This document shows, piece by piece, positions 24,613 to 35,205 of a DNA stretch of 64,000 nucleotides. The number at the start of each line of letters is the position of its first letter. Within the stretch, counting starts at the first letter, position 1. The translations under genes and the position numbers were made by a program. Origin of the DNA: Bromus sterilis (lineage: Eukaryota; Streptophyta; Magnoliopsida; Poales; Poaceae); contig OX465595.1 of assembly GCA_950022295.1 (NCBI GenBank), positions 74,546,770 to 74,610,769 on the forward strand, in the 5' to 3' direction. The notes under the pieces are model-generated. The model did no database searches, had not been told where the DNA came from, and saw only the letters and a list, made by a program, of their open reading frames with translations.

Positions 24613-27208
24613 AAAATGCAGCGACCGGAATTCTGCTCCACCGGGATTTGTTTCATCGTCAACGTCTTCTTCGGTGCAAGGATTTCTGGATCTGGATCTT
24701 GGTCCAGCCGGATGCGTGCCCGGAGGCTACGCCCGCCGGCGGGTCCTCGTCTGCGGCTTCCCGGCGTCGGCTGCTCCTCCCCAAGAGCATCCCAGGCTAT
24801 TCGAGCAAGTTCCTCCAGCAGCGGCAGCGCCATCGCAGCCACGCTCTGGCCTGCGACCGTGCCTGCGATCTTCTCCTCCGCGCCCAGGCCCTTTCTTCTC
24901 CAGCGGGCGCGCGTCGTCCCGTGCCCACAGGTCTTCCCTCGAGCGGCTCCGCCCGCAGCTCCCCGTCGCCGGTGCCGCAACGGCTCAGCGGCTCCTTCCT
25001 CCAGTTGAGCGCGCCCGCTCCTCTGCCGTGAGCCCGCTGCCATGCGCCCTGCGCCCGAAGCTCCCCGCCGCTCCTGCCTTCAGTTGGGGGTGTGTTCACT
25101 GGCTCCCCTGCCCGCAGCCGCTCCGAAGCTCCCCGTCGCATGCGTCCTGGCGGCGTTGCGACGGCCCGGCCGCTCCGTCTTCCGGCGGAGCGCACCTCCG
25201 CTTCCGACTGTTCGCGCCCGCCCAGTTGGCCCCTGGCTGCCGGTTGAGAGGAATTCAGAGATAAGCGAGCAGCTAATAAAAATTCAAAGAAGGATTCAAT
25301 CCATTCAGCACCCGTATAATCCCCGTACGTGGCCAAGAGGCTGAGCAGATAGAGGTCGGGTGCTTTCCATGATTCGCCTCAACTCTGCGCATGTGTTTTC
25401 CCGAGCTGTGCTGTCCCCGCCGACTGGGTCGTCCTCCTGCCCGCCGGTCTTGCATTCGCGCTCGCCGCCGCAGCTGGTTCGCCGGCTCCTCGTGCGTACG
25501 TGCTCGGAAGGCCGCCGACGGCCTCCTCGTCCTTCCGGTTGCCGGCTCCGCCGCCTGAGCCGGCAGGTCGGCTGCCTCCGCGTGCGCCCAGCTTGCATCC
25601 TCGACCCGGCTGTCGACTCCGCCGCCTGGGCCGGCTCTCCGCGGCCTCCGACTGACCGAGCTCGCCAGCTCGGCCTCCTCCGCGCCACCTTGACCCGGAT
25701 CCTCCCAGCAAGTTCGCCCAAGCCACTCCCCGATGTGCGCGGGCTCGGTGGTTGCGCCCTGCGCGGTTTCCTACTGGGTCCCGGCCGACGTCGGCCCTCT
25801 GACCGGCGACTAATGCCGAGTCCCCCTAGCTACCTACAGCCCGGCCTCTCCCAAGCGCCCGGACGATTGCGCTGCCTCAACCCGCCGACGAAGAGCAAGT
25901 TAGAGAAATAAGACAGAAGATTCAGAGAAGAAGTGCCAGCTCGGTCAACAAAAAATGGCTGGGCAAATTGGTGTGGTCGGCTGGGTAAAGGCCGAGTGCT
26001 TGAGATAGTAGTAAAAAAAAGCAGACTGCCGATTGCTATTTTGGTAAAGGACGATTGCTCTGTTGAGACATCCGATTGCGCTGACCGGTCAGCCGATTGC
26101 GAAAAAGAAGTGTGGTTGTGACCCGGATGACAGACCATCCGCTGGAGCAACCACAAGGGATCACTTTCCCGAATAACTCAACGAGTCACTCAGAGGCTCG
26201 GAGGACGAACCCGCCGAGTGCCCCGTCTTCATCAACAAAGACTCTCCGAACGACTCGACGAGTCACTCGGAGGCTCGGAGGACGAGTCTGCCGAGTCCGG
26301 TCTACTACATCAACAGAAACCCTCCGGATGACTCTCCAAGTCACCCGGAGGCTACACCTTCACCCAGTGGGTGTTCCGACTGCGCCAAAAATTCAATGTG
26401 AGTTCCACTCAGTACTGCTCACCATATCAAGCATGACGGATGAACCTGAGTAGTCTTCGGGGGTTATCTCCGCGTTATTTCCATCGGCTGCATGTTCGGC
26501 CCGGGACCGGCTGCCTCTGGGCAGGCCGGATAACCCAAATAGTTATTTCCGACACACGGATTAGTAGTGTGTACGGAGCCAAAGGCCTGCGATTTGATCC
26601 ATCTGCAGACCGCATGCCGGCTGCAACGCTGGCAAAGAGCAAAAGCTGGAGGTCACCACACATGAACAACGTACAAAGAGAAAACAATTTGGGCGACCCG
26701 ATCGTTTCCTTTTGGAAGTTTGCTCGGTTGAGTTTGCTTCCCAAAGTCTAAGTACTGTACACTTCATCTGGCGGCTGACTATTCGATCCATCTACAGACC
26801 GCAAGCCGGCTGTAATGCTGGCGAGAGCAAGAGCCAAAGGGTGGAATGAACAGAAAAATGACTGCGGGGCGAAGGGAAAGCCGAGTCGGCCTCCCGATTG
26901 CACAAATCTACATTTTTAGAAAAATAAGAAGTATTCGATATATCCGAGATAACTAACGTTTGTCTTATGCATGATTGTTTCCGGGGGAAAACTACTGAGA
27001 CCCTCGACGCCATCGACTACAACAAAATCAAGGAACCCTCCGGATGACTCTCCGAGTCACCCGGAGGCTCGAAGGCTACACCCAGTGGGTGCGCTTGCGC
27101 GCCCCCACTGGAAAGAAGCTGCACCAAGTGCGATCGGCGTTCGGCTACACCAACAAAGAAGAAACCCTTCGGATGACTCACCGAGTCACCCGGAGGCTCG
27201 TAGGCTAC
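24613..27208 (+). other. E3 internal domain, GC-rich, no pol
   Basis: 24613-25910 is about 70% GC. It has long overlapping open frames on both strands, rich in Ala, Arg, Pro and Ser, with no domain, as expected from base composition alone. 26090-27200 holds five copies of an imperfect palindromic unit of the form GACTC-CGAGTCAC-CGGAGGCTCG, at about 26177, 26252, 26326, 27041 and 27173. No gag or pol signature was found in any frame. Confidence 0.75.
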
Positions 27209-27953
27209 TGTCGGAGGAAATACCCCCGGGTATACCAAAGTCACCGATTCGACGCAACGCCGACTGCGCGCCCTCGCCGACTGCGCTCCGGCTCGGCCCC
27301 CCGCCGACTGCTCCATGCCGATTGCGTGCCAGCTCGGATGCCGGTCGATTGCCCGCAGTCGGCCGTCCGCGCACTCGGCCGACTGTTCGCGCACTCGGCT
27401 GTCCAAGAGGTCAACCGAGACATCTACATCAAGAAGACAAGACAAGCAGACAAGACAACTGAGTGACATCTCTAGTCATGTCAGGAATAGTGTAGTGGTT
27501 AGATGTCACATTACATCACATCATGGTGTCACTTCACTTGTACTTCTTGTCCCCCCTTTGTCTCCTTGTTCCCTCTCTCCCTCACCCCCTTGTCCCCTTG
27601 CCACTACTATATAAAGGGCAAGGGTGCCCACGGTGAGAAGGAGGATGGAGCCGGGAGCATTAGTACTAGAGCATTCCACTCTTTCATCTCATTACTAGTA
27701 GCCAGCTCAAATAGCAGCAGTCCATCTCGGCAGTAGAAGATATACAGCTCAAGGAGCACCATGTACAGATATTCCACATATAGTGCAGACATGCAGGAGT
27801 AGGGGTTTTATCTCTACGGAGAGCCCCGAACCTGGGTACTTCGCGGTGTTCGACTGTGCCTGTACCTAGACCCGTCCGGAGCGCTGGTCATCTGCGCATT
27901 GTTCCCCCACCTTTAGCCATCCCCATGGCATCTGCCGTCACATATCGACGACA
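27209..27953 (+). repeat. E3 3' LTR, 745 bp
   Basis: Same length and ends as the 5' LTR, followed directly by the TCATC target duplication (27954-27958) and the continuation of the B2 LTR. Confidence 0.95.
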
Positions 27954-28209
27954 TCATCTTTTGGGAGAGAGACATCACTAGTGAAATTCATGGGACCCAT
28001 GTCCATATTTCCGTCATAGTTTACACCGCTCCAATTTACTACTTTTATTTCCTTTTCGTTGCAATCACCATTACTATTTCCACCTTGTGTTTTGACCCTT
28101 TGTAAACAACAAGACCGGAGATATTGACAACCTCTCTGACTCGTTGGGAGCAAAGTTATTTTCATTTGTGTGTAGGATCACGTCAACTTACATGCCAACA
28201 GAGAATTTC

Positions 28210-28345
28210 TGGCGTCGTTGTCACCTTCTTGTTGCACCTGGAGTCCTACTGGAGACAAACCTTGGTATCTTCACCAAGGGAAATTCATCGCTGACTACAT
28301 CTCAACCTTCCAATTCTGGTAGCCAATGAGGACCACTAACCAGTG
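28210..28345 (+). other. B2 primer site and leader fragment
   Basis: TGGCGTCGTTGTCACC at 28210 is a mutated Athila-type primer site. The leader (ggagtcctactggagac, ccaaccttccaattctggtagcc) matches B1 21695-21792 and stops near 28345, where an inverted LTR piece begins. Confidence 0.65.
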
Positions 28346-28548
28346 CCATCCAAGAACAAATTACAGCTAGACAATTGACAGAATTATAAACACACCGCAA
28401 TTATAATTATGCTACAGAGAGTAAAAGGCTCAATGGTACGGGCATTGCACCAAGACAAGTAGATCATTTTATTCATCAACATCTACTTACCAATCATCCA
28501 CCTTGAGATACCTATTCAGAACTCGCTGGTATGAACTTGCGAGCCACA
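28346..28548 (-). repeat. Inverted piece of a B LTR
   Basis: The reverse complement reads through cgcaagttcataccagcgag, a tatctcaaggtggatgatt block, gcataattataattgcggtg and tttataattctgtcaattg, matching B2 23630-23815 and B3 29590-29770. The piece is roughly 200 bp, in minus orientation, and abuts the start of B3. Confidence 0.8.
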
Positions 28549-28550
28549 AC

Positions 28551-30049
28551 TGATACGTCCCAAACGTATCTATAATTTATGCGTGTTCCATGCACTTTTA
28601 TGTGACATTGCTACATGTTTTGCTACACTTTTATATCATTTTACACATATTTGGACTAACCTTCTAACTCAGTGCACCCAGTGCCAGTTTATGTCTTCAG
28701 TTGCAATGATTTTCCCCAATTTAAAATGCTCCAAAAATTCTAGAAAAATCAGAATAAAAATCAGCGTCACGGAATATTCTGAAACCACCGAAGAAGTACC
28801 GGAGGGGGGCCAGGGCCCACCCAGGCGCCCAGGTGGTGCGACCCCCTCCCTGGTCGCGCCACCAGGGCGCCTGGGAGGTGGGTCCCACCCCTGGTGCCCC
28901 CATTCGGCCTATTTTTACCCCTCGTCCAGAAAACCCTCGAGGAGAACCCCGGATCTTGAAATACCTTTTTGTTCCGCCGCCGCCGCGCTTCCAAGATCAG
29001 GAGCACCGGCAGACCTCTTCCCGGCACCCTGCCGGAGGGAGGATTGACCTCTGGGAGCTTCTCCACCACCATGGACGCTTCCCGGATGTGTCGTCAGTAG
29101 TCTCTCTTGGATCATGGGTCCATGACCAGTAGCTATGTGATGTCTTCTCTCCAATCTTGTTCTTCAATGTTTAGTCCTTGTGAGCTTCCCTACATGATCA
29201 AGGCACCTATGTAATTTTCCTGTTGTTGGTATGCTGTGTTTGCTGGGATCCGATGGATTATGAGATTATGTTCAGATTGTGATGAGTTATATATTTGATT
29301 TACCTTTTACATTTTGTTCTTGAGTAATTCTTGCATGTTCTCTGTTGCTTTTTATTGCTATGGCCAAGTAGTAGTTAGTGACTACAAGAGGGAGAGTTAT
29401 GCATGATTGTGGGTTTATGCCCCCCCCCCCCCGATGTCTAGCTTGAGTGACAGACACATGAGACTAGGGGATGTGTTGTTGCCACCAGGGAGAAAACAAC
29501 GGTGCTTGTAACCGCGGTTGCAAGGATTGTTTACCTTTCGCATAGATTGTTAATGCAATTTTCTGTTGCTTTGAGTTTACACTTTGGGTGGGGCTCGCAA
29601 CTTAATACCAGCGAGATGTTCTGGATAGATATCTCAAGGTGGATGATTAGTGAGTAGACGCATATGGATTTCGGTCTGCTTGTCTTGGCGTACTGCCCAT
29701 ACTTTTGAGCCTCTTACTTTCAAGTAGCATAATTAGCATTGCGGTGCGTTTATAATTCTGTCAATTGTCCAACTATATTTTGTTCATCGAGCTTAGTTGT
29801 TTTACCGTCTTTTGGGAGAGAGACATCACTAGTGAACATCATGGGACCCCGGTCCATATTTCCATCATTGTTTACACCTTCACTTTATTTACTGTTTTTA
29901 CTTTCCGTTGCAATTATCATCACTATTATCCTCTTGCATTTGATCCTTTGTAAACGACAAGGCCGGAGGGATTGGCAACCCCTATATACTTGTTGGGAGC
30001 AAAGTTATTTGTTTCTGTGTGCAGATCCACGTCAACTGTCGCATCATCA
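28551..30049 (+). repeat. B3 LTR (Athila-like), complete
   Basis: It starts TGATACGTCCCAAACGTATC like B1 and ends near GCATCATCA, 10 bp before the primer site at 30060. It holds the GCGCCACCAGGGCGCCTGGG block, the GCCGCCGCCGCGCTTCC block and a run of about 14 C at 29418. The three B copies lie in the same orientation. Confidence 0.82.
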
Positions 30050-30059
30050 AGGATAATTC

Positions 30060-30250
30060 TGGCGCCATTGACACCTACTTGTCGATCCTTGGAGTCCTCC
30101 TGGATTCGATAAACCTTACAGTCCTCATGTAAGGGAAATTATCCGATATCTACATCTTTACCTTCCACTTGGGGTAACCAACGAGGAGCGCTACTTCAGT
30201 GCCATCAACAACTAATGTTGTGAACTCAAAGCAACATACAACTACATTAA
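30060..30250 (+). other. B3 primer site and truncated leader
   Basis: TGGCGCCATTGACACC (30060) is followed by the family leader up to ccaacgaggagcgctac. After about 30250 the similarity to B1 ends, so B3 has lost its gag region. Confidence 0.65.
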
Positions 30251-31255
30251 GACTCTATGTGTAATGTAAGAAATCCTTATGACACACAGTCATAGGCACC
30301 GTCATTTTACCCCTAATGGAAACATCACATTCCATAGTCCCATGTTTCTGTCATTTAAGCTGGACATCACGTGCGTCTCTGCGAACGATGACGATCGCGA
30401 AGACAATGCGAACTACACGCAGATGTCGAAGATTGCCTCTTTGGTGATAAGAAGGCCGACAAGTTGTTGCGGCCAAAGCCAGTCCCAAAGATTACCACTT
30501 CGGTGCAAGTGGACCGCGCTGGCGCTACACGCCAAGGGAGTGCCAGGGAGTACGTCACCGAGATAAGCTATCCCTGGCGTGGACGGTGTGTTTGCGGGGG
30601 CTTTGTAGGCGAAGACCACATTTTGTCAGGATAGTCATGCACGCTATCCCTGTTTGTTGATGTGTGGCAACCCTTTCTGCCAATATTTTCTAAAGAGGAT
30701 CAGAACGGCTATATAAAGGGGCATGCAACTACCTTAGGCTGGTCACAATGAAGAGTAACTTAGACTAGTAATATACACGTATTACGTGTCTATGTTATTA
30801 CCCCCATGGTGGGTAGTAACATGTATGTGATGTCATGCAAGACCTTATTTATTAGGTTATAGATTCATTTTGCTTTGGTATGTGTGATGTTAGAGTAACT
30901 AGCTAAGTTATCACAAACACCTCTCTCTTCATTAACTCATTGCCATAAAAGTAAAATTGCTGAGTTAACTCTACGTTACTCCTGAAGTTACTCCCACGTA
31001 GGGGTCCAGTCTTTATCCCTATCCTTAGGCACACACTGAAATCCATCCAAGCTCGCGCTTGCGAAGCACAACACACTGCTACTCTACAAGCAATTGCAGA
31101 CAAATAGGAGTAGGTTTTACACCGCACGGTGACCTGAACCTGGGTAGCTTGCTCGTCTCTCTTGTCGTTTTTTGTTTGCCTTCATCGTCGTAGTCACTGA
31201 GAGTGGGAGGACGTTTTCTAAGCCCACAGAGGACAGCGAATTCACCTACTCGGGC
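30251..31255 (+). repeat. Degenerate LTR-like remnant with nested miniature element
   Basis: No gene is seen. TATATAAA at 30710-30717 sits in CGGCTATATAAAGGGGC. Past the inserted miniature element, ggagtaggttttacaccgcacggtgacctgaacctgggta resembles the end of the E3 LTR (ggagtaggggttttatctctacggagagccccgaacctgggta, 24437-24478). I therefore read it as an old LTR of an E3-related family. Its outer edges are unclear. Confidence 0.5.
30737..31012. mobile_element. Miniature inverted-repeat element, GGCTGGTCAC type
   Basis: It begins GGCTGGTCACAATG and ends in a diverged inverse (gaagttactcccacg...gtccagtc). Inside are gtagtaacatgtatg and gatgttagagtaacta blocks that I recall from a common Triticeae miniature family. 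It interrupts a TATA-bearing LTR remnant. A TTA flank on the left hints at a Tourist/Harbinger relation, but the right flank is not secure. Confidence 0.55.
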
Positions 31256-31262
31256 AACATTG

Positions 31263-31642
31263 TTGATTGATGAAAAAAAATTGTCAAAAAGAAAATTACT
31301 TCCTGCAATGCATTATTTTCTTCGTTCACAATTATAAGATATTTTAACTTTTCTAAATTAAATATATATTAACATGTTTTAATATGTTTATTTACTCATA
31401 CTCATTTTAATCCATATGGAATTTATATTGATTTTATTCTTCAAGAAAACATATTCTATATTTATATTTGTGAGCGAAGGAAATACTTCCTCCATTTCTA
31501 AATACAAACCCTTTTATATTTTTAATACGAACTACTTATGGATGTATATAAATATATTTTAGAGTATAGATTTACTCATTTATTTTGTATATATTCTATA
31601 TTAAAATATCTAAAAAACTTATATTTAAAAACGAAGGGAGTA
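31263..31642. repeat. Direct repeat copy 1 (two miniature elements)
   Basis: About 380 bp repeated at 32358-32764. It contains MITE-a (about 31317-31485, ends cttcgttcac/gtgagcgaagg) and MITE-b (31484-31642, ends TACTTCCTCC/GAAGGGAGTA). Both are Stowaway-like with TA flanks. Confidence 0.85.
31484..31642. mobile_element. Stowaway-like miniature element, copy 1
   Basis: TACTTCCTCCATTTCTAAAT at one end and the inverse, atttaaaaacgaagggagta, at the other, with TA at both edges. Size and ends resemble the Thalos group of Triticeae Stowaways. Confidence 0.8.
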
Positions 31643-32355
31643 ATCCATTGGATCCCAGCAAACACAACATAACAACATATGAATTATAACAAAGATGCCT
31701 TGATCATGTTAGGCAGCTCACAAAGTTTAAATAATGAAGCATAAGATTGGAGAGAAGACATCTAATAGCTTGCTGCCATGGACCCATGGTCCAAGCTGGG
31801 ACTACTCATGGAGTATCCCCGACGCAATCATGGTGATGGAGGGGCCTTCGGAGATCAGTCCTCCCTCCGGTAGGGTGTCTGGAAAAAAACTTCTACTGAT
31901 CTCGATCTCGGAATCGCGGCGGCGACAGAACAGTGGCGTATATCGCGAAAATGAGTCCTCCTCGAGGGTTTCTGTATTAAGGGGTAAATATAGGAAAAAG
32001 GGGGCACCAGGGGTGGCCTCACCTGGCCAGGCGATCGCGGGGAGCGGCCAGCCCCTGGTCGTGCCAGGTGGTCGCCTGGCCAGGGGTGGCTCCCTTTGTC
32101 TCTCCTTCGGTCTTCTGGAGTCTTCCGAAGAATTGGAATTTTGTGATTTTTCTGAATTTTTCCGAGCACTTTGACTTTTCAGCTATTTTCTGTATTGCAC
32201 GGACAAAAACAGGCAAAAACTGACACTGTGCACTAGGTTAATAGGTTAGTCCTGAATATGTTGTAAATAATATGAAAGTTCATCAAAACACATAACAATA
32301 TCATCAAAATAAACATTAAACAAGCAAAAATTATGGATACGTTTAGGACGTGTCA
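31641..32355 (-). repeat. Truncated Athila-like LTR, minus orientation
   Basis: Reading the minus strand from 32355 gives TGACACGTCCTAAACGTATC and the family LTR order, down to GCTGGGATCCAATGGATTA at 31641. This is about the first 715 bp of a B-like LTR. It is bounded exactly by the two direct repeats. Confidence 0.8.
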
Positions 32356-32357
32356 CT

Positions 32358-32764
32358 TTGACTGATGGAAAATTGTTTGTCAAAAAGAAAATTACTTCCT
32401 GCAATGCATTATTTTCTTCGTTCACAATTATAAGATGTTTTAGATTTTCTAAACTAAATATATATTAACATGTTTTAATATGTTTATTTACTCTTACTCA
32501 TTTTAATCCATATGAAATTTATATTGATTTTTCTTCTTCAAGAAAACATATTCTATATTTATATTTATGAGCGAAGGAAATACTTCCTTCGTTTCTAAAT
32601 ATAAATCTTTTTTTTTGCGAATACATAAATCCTTTTATTTTTGTTAATACAAACTACTTATAAATGTATATGAACATATTTTAGAGTGTAGATTTACTCA
32701 TTTATTCCGTATATATTTTATATTAAAATATCTATAAAGTTTATATTTGAAAACGAAGGGAGTA
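32358..32764. repeat. Direct repeat copy 2 (two miniature elements)
   Basis: The second copy of the 31263-31642 block includes the same two miniature elements. A small insertion (ttttttgcgaatacataaatcc) sits in MITE-b near 32608. It ends 532 bp before the GH17 start codon. Confidence 0.85.
32581..32764. mobile_element. Stowaway-like miniature element, copy 2, in GH17 promoter region
   Basis: TACTTCCTTCGTTTCTAAAT opposite GAAAACGAAGGGAGTA, with TA flanks. It is the partner of 31484-31642 and lies about 370 bp upstream of the putative TATA box of the GH17 gene. Confidence 0.8.
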
Positions 32765-33134
32765 CTAAATACACACGCTTTTGCAACGTCTACTTCACAT
32801 GCGCGTCTCCCCCATCCCTGCCTGTATCACGTGTGGGCGGCAGAACGCACCAACGTTTCCCATGCCTGGACGGCCCCAGAAATACAGTCGTTGGGCGCCA
32901 CGGTCTACGGCCACAGTCTCCACTCGCTAGTGCCGTCCATTGGATTCCACTCCACACTCCTCCCAGTAGATTAGCAAACCGGTGCGTGCTGGTAAAACCC
33001 CCCGCTGTCTGGCTGACTTCGGGTCCCACCTACAGAGTTACCGTGTCTTGTAGGCAAAAACAATGAAAATTACCTCGAGACCACTCCCCTCTGTTCTTCC
33101 CGTTTCAAACTTTCAATTCTGTCGGTAACTTGTT

Positions 33135-33140
33135 TATAAA
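33135..33140 (+). promoter_or_regulatory. Putative TATA box of GH17 gene
   Basis: TATAAA in TTGTTTATAAAGTAAAT, 157 bp before the ATG. The intervening sequence is CT-rich (cctcaccacctcgctctcctcc), as in many plant 5' leaders. A start about 30 bp downstream would give a leader of roughly 130 nt (inference). Confidence 0.6.
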
Positions 33141-33296
33141 GTAAATAAATCCGCCGGTAACTCCACCTGATCTGCTGCCCCCAAAAATCTGACTCCTTCC
33201 TCCACACACACACACCTCCAAAACCTTCGTCCCTGCAAATCTCACCTCACCACCTCGCTCTCCTCCCTACCTCCTCCCCGCTCCACTCCTCCAATA

Positions 33297-35205
33297 ATGG
33301 CGCTCCGTGACGTCTGCCGGCGGCTCCGACGCACCCGCGGCGTCTATCTCGCCGTGGCTGTGTGCGTGCTAACGCTCGCGCTCTCGGACGCCACGCCGGT
33401 GCCGCTGCTGGGCATCAACTACGGCCGCGTGGGGAACAACCTCCCGCCGCCGCAGGCCGCGCTGCCCCTGCTCCAGGGCCTCGGCATTGCCCGCGTGCGC
33501 CTCTACGACCCCGAGCCCAGCGTGCTGCGCGCCTTCGCCAAGACCGGCATCGAGCTCTACGTCGGCGTGCCCGACCAGTGCCTCGCCGCGGTCGCCGAGC
33601 CAGCCGGCGCCGCGGCCTGGCTCAAGGATAGCATCCTGCCGCTGCTGCCGGACACCAAGATCGTGGCGCTCACCGTGGGCAACGAGGTGCTCACGGGCAA
33701 CAACACCGCGCTCACCCGCAACCTGCTCCCGGCCATGGAGTCCCTCCACGGCGCGCTCGCCGCGGCCAACCTCGACAAGCAGATCGCCGTCACCACCGCG
33801 CACAACCTCGGCGTCCTCGGCACGTCCTACCCGCCGTCGGCGGGGGCGTTCCGCAAGGACCTGCTCCCGTACATCTGCCCCATCCTCGACTTCCACGCCA
33901 AGACCGGCTCGCCGTTCCTGGTGAACGCGTACCCGTACTTTGCCTACTCCGACGACCCCAAGGGCATCCACCTGGACTACGCCCTCCTCGAGCCGAGCTC
34001 CCCGGGGGTCCCGGACGCCATCACCGGGCTGCACTACCCCAACCTCCTGGTCGCGCAGGTCGACGCCGCGTACCACGCCATCGCGGCGGCCAACAGCGCG
34101 GCGGCGAAGGCGGTGGAGATACGGATCTCCGAGACGGGGTGGCCGTCCGCGGGAGACGCGAACGAGAAGGCGGCGTCGCCGGAGAACGCGGCGCGGTACA
34201 ACAGCAACGTGATGAAGCTGGTGGCGGAGTGGAAGGGCACGCCGCTCAAGCCCAACGTGCCGCTGCGCGTCTACGTGTTCGCGCTCTTCAACGAGAACTT
34301 GAAGCCCGGGCCGGCGTCCGAGCGCAACTACGGCCTGTTCCATCCAAACAGCACGCCGGTGTACCCGCTCTCCTACAAGCCTTCGCACAACAACCCCTCC
34401 TCCGGTGGCGGCGGCGTTGACGGCGGCGGTTTCGGCGGGGGCAACAGCACCGGCGGAGACAACGACTACTACGACATCTCGGCTGCGTCCCGGGATCCCT
34501 CGGTGAGCTCCACGCTTCTTGTCTGTCAGTGGTTCATGCTTAGAGTTTTTATGAAAAGGAGATGACACTTTTTTAGGTGATTGCATCATTTCTCGCTGTT
34601 TTTGCGCAGTTGAGATTGCACACGCCGTAAGTTGACCGCGGTCTCCACGCAATCTCAGATTTGGCAATTAGAGTAGAAAATTTCCTGCATAATCCACATC
34701 AACATCAGTTGTTTATTCCACACAGATGCAGATTCTGCCGATCGTCACATTGAAAGTTAGGTGTGACCCCCTCCGTCACCATCAACAAGATCCTCATTTC
34801 CTCACTTTACTAGTAGGAACTCGACGGGATTTCTCATGCTTCAGAAAAGTGCTTACTTCTTTGAAGAAATACAAAAGCCTTTTCAGCAAATTATAAGAAA
34901 TTCCTGCGAGATTAACAAACCCTCTGCCCTCCTGGGAACAGTAGGAGCGATCTGGTGATCCCTGCAAAAACAATACAGAACATAGATCTGGAGTAGTGCT
35001 CTTGCCAAATGCGCGTTAGAATGCAGAGTTTATTACTACGGGTTTTCTGAATGAAATCATGTTCTTTATTGCTTTCATTATTCTATTGATTTCCTCATGT
35101 GGCGTTTCTCGTTTGTTTGTGGCTGTGATTCAATAGAGTCGGTGGACATGGGCGCAAGCTGCTGTGGCAGTAGGTGTTGCCGCCCTCATGGCTGCACTAG
35201 TCTGA
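33297..35205 (+). CDS. GPI-anchored glucan endo-1,3-beta-glucosidase (GH17), two exons
   Basis: Join 33297-34502 and 35137-35205, 424 aa. Intron 34503-35136 is GT...AG, phase 0. The protein has an Arg-rich start and hydrophobic signal peptide (about 1-33), then one GH17 barrel. The motifs are GINYGRVGNNLP, VGNEVL (acid/base Glu130) and ISETGWPS (nucleophile Glu279). A Gly/Ser/Asn linker (about 361-395) follows. Exon 2 adds a short hydrophobic tail (AVAVGVAALMAALV) typical of a GPI signal. Without splicing the frame would end at 34565 with a basic, non-hydrophobic tail. Sequons are at N135, N351 and N383. There is no CBM43/X8 domain. The family hydrolyses beta-1,3-glucan (callose), with roles at plasmodesmata, in pollen and in defence. 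The anchored form would act at the outer plasma membrane and wall. All key residues are present. Confidence 0.92.
34503..35136 (+). other. GH17 intron
   Basis: The donor CCCTCG|GTGAGC and acceptor TTCAATAG|AGTCGG keep the frame. It is 634 bp and AT-richer than the exons. No nested element was recognised. The alternative acceptor two bases later would destroy the hydrophobic tail. Confidence 0.8.

Larger units (their letters stand above)
23848..27953 (+). mobile_element. LTR element E3, complete, non-autonomous Gypsy-like
   Basis: Both LTRs are 745 bp and begin TGTCGGAGG and end CGACGACA. The target duplication TCATC is perfect. Aligning by eye I count five mismatches between the LTRs (0.7%), so the insertion is recent: about 0.26 million years with the common 1.3e-8 rate. 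The interior (2.6 kb) carries a GGCGCCCACCGTGGGG primer site, a GC-rich leader and repeated palindromes but no gag or pol. The primer site resembles that of Tat/Retand-type Gypsy elements (from memory). It probably moves with proteins from a relative. Confidence 0.93.
23265..28195 (+). repeat. B2 LTR, 5'-truncated and split by E3
   Basis: From about 23265 (TTTTGCTAGGATCCGATGG) the sequence follows B1 from about 20850. It is interrupted at 23847/27954 by E3 and resumes with TTTTGGGAGAGAGACATCAC, as B1 does at 21411. The first roughly 690 bp of the LTR are missing. It is followed by a primer site (28210), not by a polypurine end, so it acts as a 5' LTR of a second B copy in head-to-tail order with B1. 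Confidence 0.75.

Noticed and set aside
24495..25911. Several 100-196-codon frames on both strands in E3.
   Set aside because: About 70% GC, Ala/Arg/Pro-rich, no motif, open on both strands: compositional artefacts.
29417..29432. Run of about 14 C as a functional signal.
   Set aside because: B1 and B2 have only four to five C at this place; it is a simple homopolymer expansion or sequencing slippage.
30710..30717. TATA box of a host gene.
   Set aside because: Followed by a miniature element and LTR-like sequence, not by a coding exon.
33369..34667. A 432-codon open frame antisense to the glucanase.
   Set aside because: It is Arg/Val/Gly-rich, has no domain and exists because the GC-rich exon has few stops on either strand.
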